51,596 nt of DNA from an uncultured Dorea sp. (GTDB lineage: Bacteria; Bacillota; Clostridia; Lachnospirales; Lachnospiraceae), in assembly GCA_910587575.1 (NCBI GenBank), contig CAJULU010000019.1, positions 3,253-54,848 on the forward strand. Direction: 5' to 3'. Below, in pieces: positions 22,915 to 32,316 of this stretch. Each line of letters begins with the position of its first letter. The stretch's first letter is position 1. The translations under genes and the position numbers were made by a program. Under the pieces are notes generated by a model. That model worked only from the letters and a program-made list of their open reading frames with translations, searched no databases and had not been told where the DNA came from.

Positions 22915-23889
22915 CTATAAAGCAAGATCCTTCGCAATATCATACTGGTAAACCGGAATACCCTTATGCATGCCAAGAGCCTCATTGATGTCGAAGTCAA
23001 CATACTGACCATGCTTATAACCTACGACACGGTTCGTCTTTCCTTCAATCAGAAGGTTCACCGCCATGGCTCCCATAATCGATGCATAAACCCTGTCCTT
23101 ACAGGTCGGGCTTCCGCCTCTCTGCATGTGTCCGATGATCGTTGCACGGGTCTCCATACCGGTAGCCTCTTCAATCCTCTCCGCCATCTCGATGGATCCG
23201 CCGATTCCTTCCGCATTGATAATGATATAGTTCTTCTTGCCGCGCTTCCTGCACTCCTGGATATCTTCCACAATGGCAGCCTCATCATAACCATGCTCCT
23301 CCGGCAGCAGAATACGCTCCGCACCGTTGGCAATTCCGCACCACAGAGCCAGATAACCCGCATCTCTTCCCATTACTTCGATGATGGAGCATCTCTCATG
23401 AGAGGTAGACGTATCACGAACTTTGTCAATCGCCTCCATCGCCGTATTCACCGCAGTATCAAATCCGATCGTATACTCGGTACAGGCAATATCAAGATCA
23501 ATCGTTCCCGGAACGCCGATGGTATTGATTCCAAGATTCGCAAGCGCCTGTGCTCCAGCAAAGGAACCGTCACCGCCGATGACCACAAGTCCGTCAACCC
23601 CGTACTTCTTAAGGATTGCAGCAGCCTTCTGCTGTCCTTCCTCCGTACGCATCTCCTCGCACCGTGCAGTCTGAAGAATCGTGCCGCCCCGCTGGATTGT
23701 ATCGGATACATCTCTTGCAGACAGGTCGATGATCTCCTCGTCCAGCAATCCTTGATAACCCTTTCTGATTCCTCTGACTCTCAGGCCTTTGCCAAGTCCC
23801 GTACGAACAACGGCACGGATTGCCGCATTCATTCCTGGCGCATCGCCTCCACTGGTTAATACTCCGATTGTACGAATTACTTTTGCCAT
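22915..23889 (-). CDS. pfkA: ATP-dependent 6-phosphofructokinase
   Basis: A 324-aa PfkA. The ATP site GVLTSGGDAPGMNAAIRAVV (residues 8-27), GGDGSFAGA (about 104) and the catalytic stretch PGTIDLDIACTEYTIGFDTA (about 126-145) are present. The catalytic aspartates of TID and the next D are retained, but the usual asparagine between them (TIDND) is leucine here. It catalyses fructose-6-phosphate phosphorylation, the committed glycolytic step. It lies 116 bases downstream of dnaE, a pairing common in clostridia. The ATG is preceded by GGAGG (8 bases). The spacer holds an imperfect palindrome at 23944-23967. Confidence 0.95.
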   Translation of the reverse strand: MAKVIRTIGVLTSGGDAPGMNAAIRAVVRTGLGKGLRVRGIRKGYQGLLDEEIIDLSARDVSDTIQRGGTILQTARCEEMRTEEGQQKAAAILKKYGVDGLVVIGGDGSFAGAQALANLGINTIGVPGTIDLDIACTEYTIGFDTAVNTAMEAIDKVRDTSTSHERCSIIEVMGRDAGYLALWCGIANGAERILLPEEHGYDEAAIVEDIQECRKRGKKNYIIINAEGIGGSIEMAERIEEATGMETRATIIGHMQRGGSPTCKDRVYASIMGAMAVNLLIEGKTNRVVGYKHGQYVDFDINEALGMHKGIPVYQYDIAKDLAL

Positions 23890-24005
23890 AAATCATTCCT
23901 CCATGTGTAGTCATTTCCTGTTGAGTTCTCAACGATCCCAGCGTAAAATGACATTCCACTGGAATCATTTTCTATCTGTCTCTCTCGTGCATCATTGTAC
24001 ATTAT

Positions 24006-27000
24006 TTAACAAAGGTTTTCAATGGGTTTTTCTATTACTTTTACACAAGATTCTCCAAGATAATTCGTCAATCTGCCAAGCAGCAGCCTGTCCGCCTTCA
24101 CACTCCTGCTGGCAGGCAGACGCTTCACCGCCTTCTCTTTCTTACAGTAAATCACCACTGCATCCTGCCCGTCCGAATCCCGGATCATGTCGAGCAGTTC
24201 TGTCTCGCCCTTCAGATAGGTCTCCTTGTCCTCATACTGAAGCCAGAGTTCCCGTTTCGTCTGTTCGAAGGGAATTACCTTCTCACAGATCAGCTTGCTG
24301 GCCGCCTCGTCTTCCTCCGACACTCTTCCCCGGATAAATACCTTCGCATCCTCATTCAGATACTGCTGGTTCTTCTCATAGTCCCTTGGAAATACCACCA
24401 CCTCCACAGCGCCGGCAAGATCCTCCAGCGTTACGAAGGCCATCACCTTATTCTGTTTCGTATATTTAATCGTCTTTGCGGTAATCATGCCGCCGATGAC
24501 CTCTCTTGCCCCATTGTGTACCTTCGTCCGTCCCGTATCCTCATCCAGCTGGAAGTCCAGCGTCGTCTTCGTGATGTTCTTCTTCCATTTCTCCTCATAC
24601 TCTTCCATCGGGTGCCCGCTTAAATAGAATCCCAGCACCTCTTTCTCGAAAGCAAATTTGGTCTCCTTCTCATACTCGCCCACATCGGGCAGTGGAACGT
24701 CAAACTCCGCCTTCTGATCCTCACCCACCATGTCAAACAGCGACAACTGCCCGGTCATGGAATATTTCCGCTCCTGATTTACCTGGTCCATAATCTGCAC
24801 ATAGATCACCATGTACTGTTTCCTGGTTCCCCCCAGGCTGTCAAAGGTTCCCGACTTAATAAAGTTCTCGATAATCCGCTTATTAATGTCCTTCCCCGAA
24901 GTCCTCTCGATAAAATCTTTCAGATTACGGAAATTCCCCCTGGCCGCCCGCTCTTCCAGAATCCCTGCGATCACTGGCCGCCCGATACTTTTGATGGCGG
25001 TCAGCGCATACCGGATATTTCCGCCGTCTACAGAGAAATTCCCCTCGCCCTTATTGATATCCGGCGAAAGAATCTCGATTCCCATCTGCCGGCAGGTATA
25101 AATATACTCTGCAACCTTGCTGGGTGCATCGATCACGGAAGTCATGAGTGCAGCCATGAATTCTACCGGATAATAGTATTTCAGCCAGGCCGTCTGATAA
25201 GCCACCACCGCATAGGCCGCTGCATGGGACTTATTAAACGCATATTTTGCGAAATCAATCATCTCATCGTAGATCTTATTTGCAGTCTTCTCATCAATCC
25301 CATTGGCGATACAGCCCGGAACGCCCTCTTCCTTATTTCCGTAAACGAAGTTCTGACGTTCCTTTTGCATAACCTCCCCTTTCTTCTTGGACATGGCCCG
25401 GCGCAGCAGGTCACTGCGCCCCAGCGTGTAGCCCGCCAGATCCCGGACGATCTGCATGACCTGTTCCTGGTAAACGATACAGCCATAAGTAGGAGCAAGA
25501 ATCGGCTCTAACTGGGGGCAGTCATAGGTAATGCTCTCTGGATGGTCCTTTCCTCTGATATACTGGGGGATAAAATCCATGGGCCCCGGCCGGTACAGGG
25601 AAATTCCCGCAATCACGTCTTCCAGGTTCTGAGGTTTCAGTTCCTTCATGAAACTCTTCATCCCGCCGCTTTCCAGTTGGAAAATGCCGTCCGTTCTTCC
25701 CGTCCCGATGGAACCTAACACCTTCTTGTCGTCATAGTCAATCTGTTCCAGATCAATGACGGTTCCGCTGCCCTCACCTGCCAGCCGGGCCGCATCCTGG
25801 ATCACCGTCAGAGTACGGAGTCCCAGGAAATCCATTTTCAATAGTCCCAGTTCCTCCAGAGTCGTCATGGTAAACTGCGTGGTGACAGACCCGTCCGATC
25901 CCAGAGACAGGGGCACATACTCATCAATGGCCTTCTGGCTGATCACTACTCCCGCCGCATGCATGGAAGTGTGTCTTGGCAGACCTTCCAGCCTCCTGGA
26001 CATATCAATCAGCTCATGGACCTGTTCGTCCTCCTGGTACAGCTTCCGAAGCTCCGGATTCATCTGAAGAGCACGCTCCAGAGTAATGTTCACTCCCGGC
26101 TCCCTGGGTATCATTTTCGCAATTCCGTCCACGAAGGCATAAGGAAGATCCATGACCCTTCCAACATCACGCACCACGCCCTTGGCCGCCATGGTACCGA
26201 AGGTAACAATCTGCACCACCCGGTCTGTGCCGTATTTTTCTACCACATAATCAATGACTTCCTGCCGCCGCTCGAAACAGAAATCCACGTCAATATCCGG
26301 CATGGACACTCGTTCCGGGTTCAGAAACCGCTCAAACAGAAGCTGATAACGGATCGGGTCAATACTGGTAATCTCCAGGCAGTATGCCACGATACTTCCC
26401 GCCGCCGATCCCCGTCCCGGCCCTACCATGATATCATGATCTTTGGCATATTTAATAAAATCCCAGACAATCAGAAAATAATCCACGTATCCCATGGACC
26501 TGATGACAGACAGCTCATATTCCAGACGCTCTGTCAGTTCTGTTTCCCCGTCTGGATACCGTTTCTTAAGCCCTTCCCGGCACAGGTGGTTCAGATATTC
26601 CCAGGATGTATACCCTTCCGGAACATCGTATTTCGGCAGCTTGGTAACGCCGAATTCAATCTCGACATTACAGCGGTCAGCAATCTTCTGGGTGTTCTCA
26701 AGGGCCTCCAGAGCATAAGGGAACAGTTCCTTCATCTCATCTTCTGACTTGATGTAATACTGGCCTCCCTCATAGCGCATCCGGTTCTCATCCGCCAGCT
26801 TCTTCCCGGTCTGGATACACAGCAGCATGTCGTGGGGCTTCTCATCTTCGGCATAAGTATAGTGTATATCGTTGGTGGCCACCAGTTTAATCCCCGTCTC
26901 CTTCGACATCCGGAGAAGAGACTGGTTCACCAGCTTCTGTTCCTGCATTCCGTGATCCTGAAGCTCCAGAAAGAAGTTCCCTTCACCGAAGATCTCCTGA

Positions 27001-27488
27001 TACTGAAGAGCCGCCTTTTTTCCTTCGTCATACATCCCCCGCAGGATATTGCGCTGAACCTCTCCCGCAAGGCAGGCGCTTAAGGCAATCAGCCCCTGGT
27101 GGAATTCCTTCAGAATCTCTATGTCCACACGGGGTTTGTAATAGTAGCCTTCCGTGAATCCCCGGGATACAATTTTCATCAGATTGTGATATCCCTCATC
27201 ATTTTCTGCAAGCAGAACCAGATGATAGTAGCGGTCGTCACCGCTTCCCACCGCCTCCTTGTCGAACCGGGATCCAGGAGCCACGTAGACCTCGCAACCA
27301 AGGATGGGCTTAATCCCCGCCGCCTTCGCCGCACGGTAAAAGTCGATGACGCCGTACATGACGCCGTGGTCCGTGATCGCCACACTGTCCATCCCCAGTT
27401 CCTTTACCCGGGATACGCATTCTTTGATTTTATTCGAACCGTCCAGCAGGCTGTACTCTGTGTGGACGTGAAGATGTGCAAAACTCAT
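24006..27488 (-). CDS. dnaE: DNA polymerase III alpha subunit, DnaE type
   Basis: A 1160-aa replicative polymerase. The N-terminal PHP domain begins FAHLHVHTEYSLLDG with ITDHGVMYG (about 39). The catalytic palm has GPGRGSAAGSIVAY (about 355) and PDIDVDFCFERR (about 397-408). Helix-hairpin-helix sequences (about 830) and an OB fold (about 980-1060) follow. It lacks the proofreading exonuclease of PolC, so it is the DnaE paralogue that extends primers in Firmicutes. AAAGGAG lies 7 bases before the ATG. It precedes pfkA on the same strand and follows the HPr-like gene, separated from it by a terminator. Confidence 0.96.
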   Translation of the reverse strand: MSFAHLHVHTEYSLLDGSNKIKECVSRVKELGMDSVAITDHGVMYGVIDFYRAAKAAGIKPILGCEVYVAPGSRFDKEAVGSGDDRYYHLVLLAENDEGYHNLMKIVSRGFTEGYYYKPRVDIEILKEFHQGLIALSACLAGEVQRNILRGMYDEGKKAALQYQEIFGEGNFFLELQDHGMQEQKLVNQSLLRMSKETGIKLVATNDIHYTYAEDEKPHDMLLCIQTGKKLADENRMRYEGGQYYIKSEDEMKELFPYALEALENTQKIADRCNVEIEFGVTKLPKYDVPEGYTSWEYLNHLCREGLKKRYPDGETELTERLEYELSVIRSMGYVDYFLIVWDFIKYAKDHDIMVGPGRGSAAGSIVAYCLEITSIDPIRYQLLFERFLNPERVSMPDIDVDFCFERRQEVIDYVVEKYGTDRVVQIVTFGTMAAKGVVRDVGRVMDLPYAFVDGIAKMIPREPGVNITLERALQMNPELRKLYQEDEQVHELIDMSRRLEGLPRHTSMHAAGVVISQKAIDEYVPLSLGSDGSVTTQFTMTTLEELGLLKMDFLGLRTLTVIQDAARLAGEGSGTVIDLEQIDYDDKKVLGSIGTGRTDGIFQLESGGMKSFMKELKPQNLEDVIAGISLYRPGPMDFIPQYIRGKDHPESITYDCPQLEPILAPTYGCIVYQEQVMQIVRDLAGYTLGRSDLLRRAMSKKKGEVMQKERQNFVYGNKEEGVPGCIANGIDEKTANKIYDEMIDFAKYAFNKSHAAAYAVVAYQTAWLKYYYPVEFMAALMTSVIDAPSKVAEYIYTCRQMGIEILSPDINKGEGNFSVDGGNIRYALTAIKSIGRPVIAGILEERAARGNFRNLKDFIERTSGKDINKRIIENFIKSGTFDSLGGTRKQYMVIYVQIMDQVNQERKYSMTGQLSLFDMVGEDQKAEFDVPLPDVGEYEKETKFAFEKEVLGFYLSGHPMEEYEEKWKKNITKTTLDFQLDEDTGRTKVHNGAREVIGGMITAKTIKYTKQNKVMAFVTLEDLAGAVEVVVFPRDYEKNQQYLNEDAKVFIRGRVSEEDEAASKLICEKVIPFEQTKRELWLQYEDKETYLKGETELLDMIRDSDGQDAVVIYCKKEKAVKRLPASRSVKADRLLLGRLTNYLGESCVKVIEKPIENLC

Positions 27489-27557
27489 ATCTACTCCTTT
27501 TTCTTAAGGCGGCGCCTCTGTCAGCCGGCCCTTCACCGCCAGGGTTATCCTTATTTA

Positions 27558-27591
27558 CAAAAAAGGCGTCCCCTTACATCCGGGAACACCT
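27558..27591 (-). terminator. Terminator between the HPr-like gene and dnaE
   Basis: On minus AGGTGTTCCC and AGGGGACGCCT-type arms (27582-27591 and 27564-27573) form a 10-bp stem with two wobble pairs, then six T. Confidence 0.82.
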
Positions 27592-27624
27592 CTTCATGCA
27601 TCTGCCGCTCGCTGCCAGCATCCT

Positions 27625-27861
27625 CTACTCGCCGTCCACCATGAACTTCACCAGCTTGTCTATATCTTCCTTCTCATATGCAATAATCTCCAGTTCCGGA
27701 ATCTCTCCGTTGGAGAAAATATTCGCCATGGATACATACTGGGACAGCTTGGACTTCAGATTCAGCCTGTCTCCCTCTCCCGTCACTAATTCTACTTTTC
27801 CTGAGCAATCGTCAATCACCGAAAAAAATTTGTTAATGTTCGTAATGTTCTGTACTTTCAT
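27625..27861 (-). CDS. HPr-fold protein lacking the phospho-histidine
   Basis: A 78-aa protein with the size and secondary-structure order of HPr: MKVQNITNINKFFSVID, then VELVTGEGDRLNLKSKLSQYVSMANIF, then ELEIIAYEKEDIDKLVKFMV. The KSKLSQY segment corresponds to the region around HPr Ser46, but there is no His in the place of His15, so it cannot serve as a PTS phosphocarrier; a Crh-like regulatory role is conceivable. The family call rests on pattern only and is moderate. HPr-like genes next to dnaE are seen in related clostridia. It is followed by a good terminator. Confidence 0.6.
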   Translation of the reverse strand: MKVQNITNINKFFSVIDDCSGKVELVTGEGDRLNLKSKLSQYVSMANIFSNGEIPELEIIAYEKEDIDKLVKFMVDGE

Positions 27862-27922
27862 GATCCAAAAAGCTCCTTTCTTAAATTCCTTATATTTCCT
27901 TCTTCGTCTCCCCTATTATACC

Positions 27923-28762
27923 CTATCTTTTACGAAATTCAATAGATTTTTCACAAATTTCAATCCGTTCTTCTTTCAAAAGCCTTCCCACTGCCCGCTT
28001 GAATGCGTTCTTACTCATGCCAAATTCCTTCTTGATACGTTCCGGATCCGCCTTATCCGTAAACGGTAGCCGCCCTCCATATTCTTCCATCCTCTCAAGG
28101 ATTGTCTGTACGTCTGTATCCATCTGAAGGAATGCCTTCTTACGCACCGCAAGATCCAGTTTACCGTCTTCCTTGACTTTTGTAACCCGGGCATGGATCC
28201 GTTCCCCCACTTTCAGAGAGCCGAAGGCCTCACGCTTCGGAATCAGCGCAGAATAACAGTCGTCCACGGCAACAAACACGCCGAAATTGTCGCTGGTGTC
28301 ATAAATGATCCCTTCCACTTCATCATCCTTCTGATAAGGAGAATCCTGGCGGAGACGGTCGTAGACCTTCATGGTCGCACATAATCTGCCGGACTTGTCC
28401 ACATACAGAGCTGCCAGGACTTCATCGCCCTTCTTCACCTTCGCCGTCTGCTCCCGGAAGGGAAGCAGCAGGTCTTTCTCAAGCCCCCAGTCCAGAAATG
28501 CGCCGATCTTCCCCACATCCGCCACCGTAAGCACGGCCAGCTCCCCCAGCGTGATCTTCGGCTCGCTGGTAGTGGCTATCAGCCTGTCCGAAGAATCTTT
28601 GTACAGAAACACCTCCACCGGGTCTCCTGCCTCCACGCCCCGGGGCACCTGTTTCTTTGGGAGCAGGACTTTCTCCTGGCTGTTCCCAAGGTAAACGCCG
28701 AACTCCACTTCTTTTACAATCATCAATCTTACTTTCTTACCTAAATTATCTGATAATGCCAT
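27923..28762 (-). CDS. cvfB: CvfB-like S1-domain RNA-binding protein
   Basis: A 279-aa protein of the CvfB/YitL family: three S1-like OB domains (about 1-65 beginning GKKVRLMIVKEVEFGVYLG; 70-138 with VGKIGAFLDWGLEKDLLLPF; 150-210 with VEGIIYDTSDNFGVFVAVDD) and a C-terminal winged-helix (about 225-279, MSKNAFKRAVGRLLKEERI). CvfB binds RNA and affects virulence and regulation in staphylococci; its role here is unknown. The ribosome site is AAAGGAAAGGG. Its upstream region contains the 11-bp repeat array, so the array may shape its expression. Confidence 0.88.
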   Translation of the reverse strand: MALSDNLGKKVRLMIVKEVEFGVYLGNSQEKVLLPKKQVPRGVEAGDPVEVFLYKDSSDRLIATTSEPKITLGELAVLTVADVGKIGAFLDWGLEKDLLLPFREQTAKVKKGDEVLAALYVDKSGRLCATMKVYDRLRQDSPYQKDDEVEGIIYDTSDNFGVFVAVDDCYSALIPKREAFGSLKVGERIHARVTKVKEDGKLDLAVRKKAFLQMDTDVQTILERMEEYGGRLPFTDKADPERIKKEFGMSKNAFKRAVGRLLKEERIEICEKSIEFRKR

Positions 28763-28790
28763 CTATATTTCCCTTTCCTTTTGTATTGCC

Positions 28791-28970
28791 TGCCAGTCTC
28801 AATATTCTGCCGAAAAATGAGACTGACTTGAGACTGGCTTGAGACTGGCCTGAGACGCATCTCAAAAATACTCTCCAAATCCTTAAAAACCGGCCTTTCT
28901 CAGTCTCAAGTCAGTCTCAGACATCATGAGACTGGCTTGAGACTGGCTTGAGACTGACTTGAGACTGGCT
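28791..28970. repeat. Array of about eleven 11-bp repeats (TGAGACTGGCT)
   Basis: Four exact-period tandem copies lie at 28818-28861 and four at 28927-28970 (units TGAGACTGGCT or one-base variants). Inverted copies lie at 28791-28801, 28898-28908 and 28909-28919. The inverted pair and the right block can form a hairpin of about 19 bp with a 7-base loop. The array fills the 221-base gap between the AlbA_2-domain gene (its 3' side) and cvfB (its 5' side). The 11-bp period puts every copy on nearly the same face of the helix, as in iterons or cooperative operator arrays. Function unknown. Confidence 0.85.
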
Positions 28971-28983
28971 TAAGTTTTACTCT

Positions 28984-30366
28984 TTACAAAGTCCATGTAG
29001 ATATATTCTTATCATAGGATGCACCTGTCACTTTTTTAATTTTTGCATAATCCCTGAATACGGTGGCTCTCGAAATGTCCAGTTCTGCCATCACCTGTTC
29101 TACCGATAAATGAACATTTTCACAGATCATATTATAAATTTTCTGTTCTCTTTCCGATAACGTCTTTCCTTCCCTTGCCGCCTCTGCTGCCGCCCGGTTC
29201 AGCGGAATCGAAATTCTGAACACATCGTCTTCAAACAGCTCCGGCTTCCCACCGTCAGAATAGACCGGTGTATATTTATAAAGATTTCTGACCCCGGATC
29301 CTATGGTATCTGTCCGTCCGATATTGGCAAAAAACTGCTGAATCAGCGGATTCTTAGGATATGGAGTAAATTCATCACTCATAATATTCCCATGCCGCCT
29401 GGGCACGCACCAGTTCTCCGTCCTCAGCCAGTCCCTTTCAATAATTACCTTAGCCGGATATGCGCTGGAAAAATCCCTGTGGACCAGTATATTTCCGATC
29501 ACCTCTCTGGCTATCAGATCCCTAATACTTGTATTCACATTATCGACCAGGAAAAATTTATCCAGGGTATGCTTGGCCACAAATTCCATCAGAAGCTCAT
29601 AGGCTTCAATCAGATTCGTAGTGACCTGTAAACGGTCGTCATAACGGTCTACATTTTCCACCCTGTAAATTGCATCTGTAATATACCCCGGACAACAGGA
29701 ACGGATCACTTCATCCCTGCCGAACAGCAGTACTCCTGCCAGATTATATCCCTGCACGCCGGACGAAAAATCTTTCTCCCACAGTCCCGCACTTCTTAAA
29801 ACTTCCCGATCCGACAGATTCAGCCATGCATGGTCCGGTTTTCTGCTCTTAGCCAGATTCCGCACCTTGTCTATCAGCTCCATCCGCAGATCATCCTCTG
29901 TAACATATGGAAAAATTTTATGTTCCACATAGGTGTTGCTCTTTCTGTTGTACATATTCTGCAGCTGAAGCGGCGAATCCGTAATGTCCATATCACCATC
30001 TTCGTTCCGGTCATAGACTCTGCCGGCACATTTCTGCACAACAGACGTCTGCGGCACATACACCCACAACAACAGCTTTCCGTCATATTCAAATTCTTCT
30101 ATCGATAAATATAAAGTAGGCGACATCTTATCCTGGTTATTCAGCTGATTGACAAAATTTTTCTTCATGTCTCTGACCATGCTGCGGTTCAGACCTACCG
30201 GAATCCCGCCATCTTTTACACCCATAATAATGTAGCCGCCATAACGGTTGGAAAATGAACATACCGTCTCATATACATCCTCATAGATTCCATTCCGGCA
30301 TTCTTTATATTCTACGGTAATTTTTTCATCTTTCAGAAGAAGTTCCTGCATTAATTCCGCTGTCAT
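28984..30366 (-). CDS. AlbA_2-domain (Schlafen-like) putative regulator with ATPase-like and HTH domains
   Basis: A protein of about 460 aa. The N-terminal AlbA_2 domain includes VEYKECRNG, then CSFSNRYGGYIIMGVKDGG; the central part (about 160-380) resembles the HATPase_c_4-type segment with LIAREVIGNILVHRDFS; the C-terminal helix-turn-helix contains LSVEQVMAELDISRATVFRDYAKIK. Such proteins are usually annotated as ATP-binding or transcriptional regulators of unknown target. The frame opens at 30399, but GGAGG 8 bases before ATG 30366 makes MTAELMQELLLKDE the better start. It follows the thioesterase gene closely. The 11-bp repeat array just downstream is a natural candidate binding site (inference). 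Confidence 0.8.
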   Translation of the reverse strand: MTAELMQELLLKDEKITVEYKECRNGIYEDVYETVCSFSNRYGGYIIMGVKDGGIPVGLNRSMVRDMKKNFVNQLNNQDKMSPTLYLSIEEFEYDGKLLLWVYVPQTSVVQKCAGRVYDRNEDGDMDITDSPLQLQNMYNRKSNTYVEHKIFPYVTEDDLRMELIDKVRNLAKSRKPDHAWLNLSDREVLRSAGLWEKDFSSGVQGYNLAGVLLFGRDEVIRSCCPGYITDAIYRVENVDRYDDRLQVTTNLIEAYELLMEFVAKHTLDKFFLVDNVNTSIRDLIAREVIGNILVHRDFSSAYPAKVIIERDWLRTENWCVPRRHGNIMSDEFTPYPKNPLIQQFFANIGRTDTIGSGVRNLYKYTPVYSDGGKPELFEDDVFRISIPLNRAAAEAAREGKTLSEREQKIYNMICENVHLSVEQVMAELDISRATVFRDYAKIKKVTGASYDKNISTWTL

Positions 30367-30416
30367 TTCTGCCACCTCCGATTCATCTGCCAGTTTCATC
30401 CTTCCGGAATGATGGG

Positions 30417-31133
30417 TCAGCTAAACTCCACCACCGCATAAGTCTGCCCTGCTTCACCGCACAGTTCCACCACCGTCCGTTCCTCTTCATATGCCGCTTT
30501 CGGATAAATGATATCCCCATACACAGCCGACTTCTTATACTCCACCCGCATTTTTCTTACATCCGCCGTCCCGTCAAGCACTTCCAGCGCCATCTGCACA
30601 TACTGACAGTTATTCACATGCTCGTTGGTATCAATATGGTACTTCCGGACCGGAAAAGGCTCTTTCGCCTTCCATTCCAGGGGCAGTTCAATCTTCCTTG
30701 GCGCATATTCCACAGGCAGCGGCTCACCCGTCCCATAAAGTTCAATCTCCCGCCTGCCGGGCCTTACGGGCCGTCCATTCTCCAGATCCATATAGACCCA
30801 CACGGAATTCGCCCATGCCACCGTCTGCTGCCCTCCGTCCTCCATAAGGAAGTTCCGAAGTCCCAGAAGTCCCGTAAACTCCGTCGCCCAGGTACTCACC
30901 TTCACCGGTTCGCCCATCACCGGATACCGCAACACCTCTGCCTGCCACGCCGACAGAATCCACACTCTCTTATGTTCAGCACAGTAAGAAGGCCCCACCC
31001 CCAGACTCTCCGACTGAAACGTACTGCAGTCTTGAAAATAATTAATGATTCCCGGCAGCGTAATCCGTCTTGTGTGATCCACCTCACTGAACCGCACCCT
31101 GCCTTCCAATGTATACTGATTACTCCTTTGCAC
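30417..31133 (-). CDS. Acyl-ACP thioesterase
   Basis: A 238-aa double hot-dog thioesterase of the FatA/FatB-like bacterial family. The first hot dog has VRFSEVDHTRRITLPGIINYFQD, the second DTNEHVNNCQYVQMALE with the catalytic-type Asp-Asn-His arrangement (about 165-181). It releases fatty acids from acyl-ACP. The frame begins at a GTG (31133) that overlaps the CDF gene by 14 bases; a TTG at 31109 is an alternative start, so the first eight residues are uncertain. It lies within the minus-strand run spoIIR, CDF, thioesterase, AlbA_2. Confidence 0.88.
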   Translation of the reverse strand: MQRSNQYTLEGRVRFSEVDHTRRITLPGIINYFQDCSTFQSESLGVGPSYCAEHKRVWILSAWQAEVLRYPVMGEPVKVSTWATEFTGLLGLRNFLMEDGGQQTVAWANSVWVYMDLENGRPVRPGRREIELYGTGEPLPVEYAPRKIELPLEWKAKEPFPVRKYHIDTNEHVNNCQYVQMALEVLDGTADVRKMRVEYKKSAVYGDIIYPKAAYEEERTVVELCGEAGQTYAVVEFS

Positions 31134-32304
31134 TTCCTATGTAACTCCTTTCTGTCGAAATGACGCACTGATACTTCGGATCCGTAATCTGCAGAAGCTT
31201 CACAAGCGTCATCCGCAGTTCCTCCTGTTTCTTCTCGTCATATTCATAAGGAACTTCCATATCAAAGATCAGATTCACCTGCTCTTCCCCGCTCACCATA
31301 CGGAAATCATGGATTGACACCTTCGGATCCAGCGCTTCCAGAATCTTCTCCACCTGACCCCGGACCTGGATCACACGCACATCCCTGGTCTCCACCGGAT
31401 CCATGTGTATCACCAGAAATACCCCCAGCTGCCTGAACGCCTCCCGCTCGATCTTATCAATGACCTCATGGGACACCTCAATCTCCACATCATTTGGCAC
31501 CTCCGCATGGATAGACGCCATGCTTCTTCCAGGCCCGTAATTATGCACGATCAGGTCATGGCTTCCAAGAACCCCCTCGTACCCTTCCACAAAATTCGTA
31601 ATCCTCTTATACTCTTCGGGCTCCACCGCCTTGCCGATCAGCGGCTTAAGCGTATCCCTCGCAATCCCGATACCGGCCCACATCACCACCAGCGAAACCC
31701 CAAGTCCCACGATTCCGTCAATATTGATTCCCGTGATACGGAAAAATAACAGGGAAGCAATCGTAGCCGTTGTGGTAATCACATCCCCCATGGCATCCGT
31801 CGCAGTTGCCATCATCACCTTAGAGTCAATCCGACGCCCAAGTTTCCGGTTAAAGTACCCAAGCCACAGCTTCACCCCTACCGACAGTACCAGGACAGCC
31901 ACAGAAACCGCCTGAAACTTCAGTTCCTCAGGCCTACGGATCTTCCCTATGGCATCCTTTAGAAATGTAAATCCCACCTCCATGACCAGAAAAGCCACGA
32001 TCAGAGCCGCTATATACTCAATCCTGCCATGCCCGAAAGGGTGATCCCGATCCGCCGGTTTGCCCGCCATCTTCACTCCAACCAGTCCGATCACCGAAGA
32101 GCCTGCATCCGACAGATTATTAAACGCATCCGCCATAACCGAAATACTGTGCAGGAAATACCCTGTCATCCATTTTACTACAAACAAAAGCACATTGCAA
32201 AGGATGCCTACCCCGCTCGCCAACACACCGTAGGCGGTTCTGACAGACACCCTCTCAATCTCCGTATAATCTTTTACAAAATGCTTTACCAAAAAATCTG
32301 TCAT
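31120..32304 (-). CDS. Cation diffusion facilitator metal exporter
   Basis: A 394-aa CDF protein with six membrane helices (about 25-220) and an extended cytoplasmic C-terminus. The metal site motifs are DAFNNLSD in helix 2 and DAMGD in helix 5. Zinc/iron CDFs usually have HxxxD in helix 5; the DxxxD here is the pattern reported for manganese-type members, so Mn(II) export is the better guess (inference). The C-terminal domain (about 225-390) is longer than in FieF and appears to include a second ferredoxin-like portion. It starts 12 bases after spoIIR on the same strand and overlaps the thioesterase gene. Confidence 0.88.
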   Translation of the reverse strand: MTDFLVKHFVKDYTEIERVSVRTAYGVLASGVGILCNVLLFVVKWMTGYFLHSISVMADAFNNLSDAGSSVIGLVGVKMAGKPADRDHPFGHGRIEYIAALIVAFLVMEVGFTFLKDAIGKIRRPEELKFQAVSVAVLVLSVGVKLWLGYFNRKLGRRIDSKVMMATATDAMGDVITTTATIASLLFFRITGINIDGIVGLGVSLVVMWAGIGIARDTLKPLIGKAVEPEEYKRITNFVEGYEGVLGSHDLIVHNYGPGRSMASIHAEVPNDVEIEVSHEVIDKIEREAFRQLGVFLVIHMDPVETRDVRVIQVRGQVEKILEALDPKVSIHDFRMVSGEEQVNLIFDMEVPYEYDEKKQEELRMTLVKLLQITDPKYQCVISTERSYIGSAKE

Positions 32305-32316
32305 GCATTTCCTCCA

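Noticed and set aside
28791..28970. CRISPR array
   Set aside because: Repeat units are only 11 bp, tandem without unique spacers, and occur in both orientations; no cas genes nearby.
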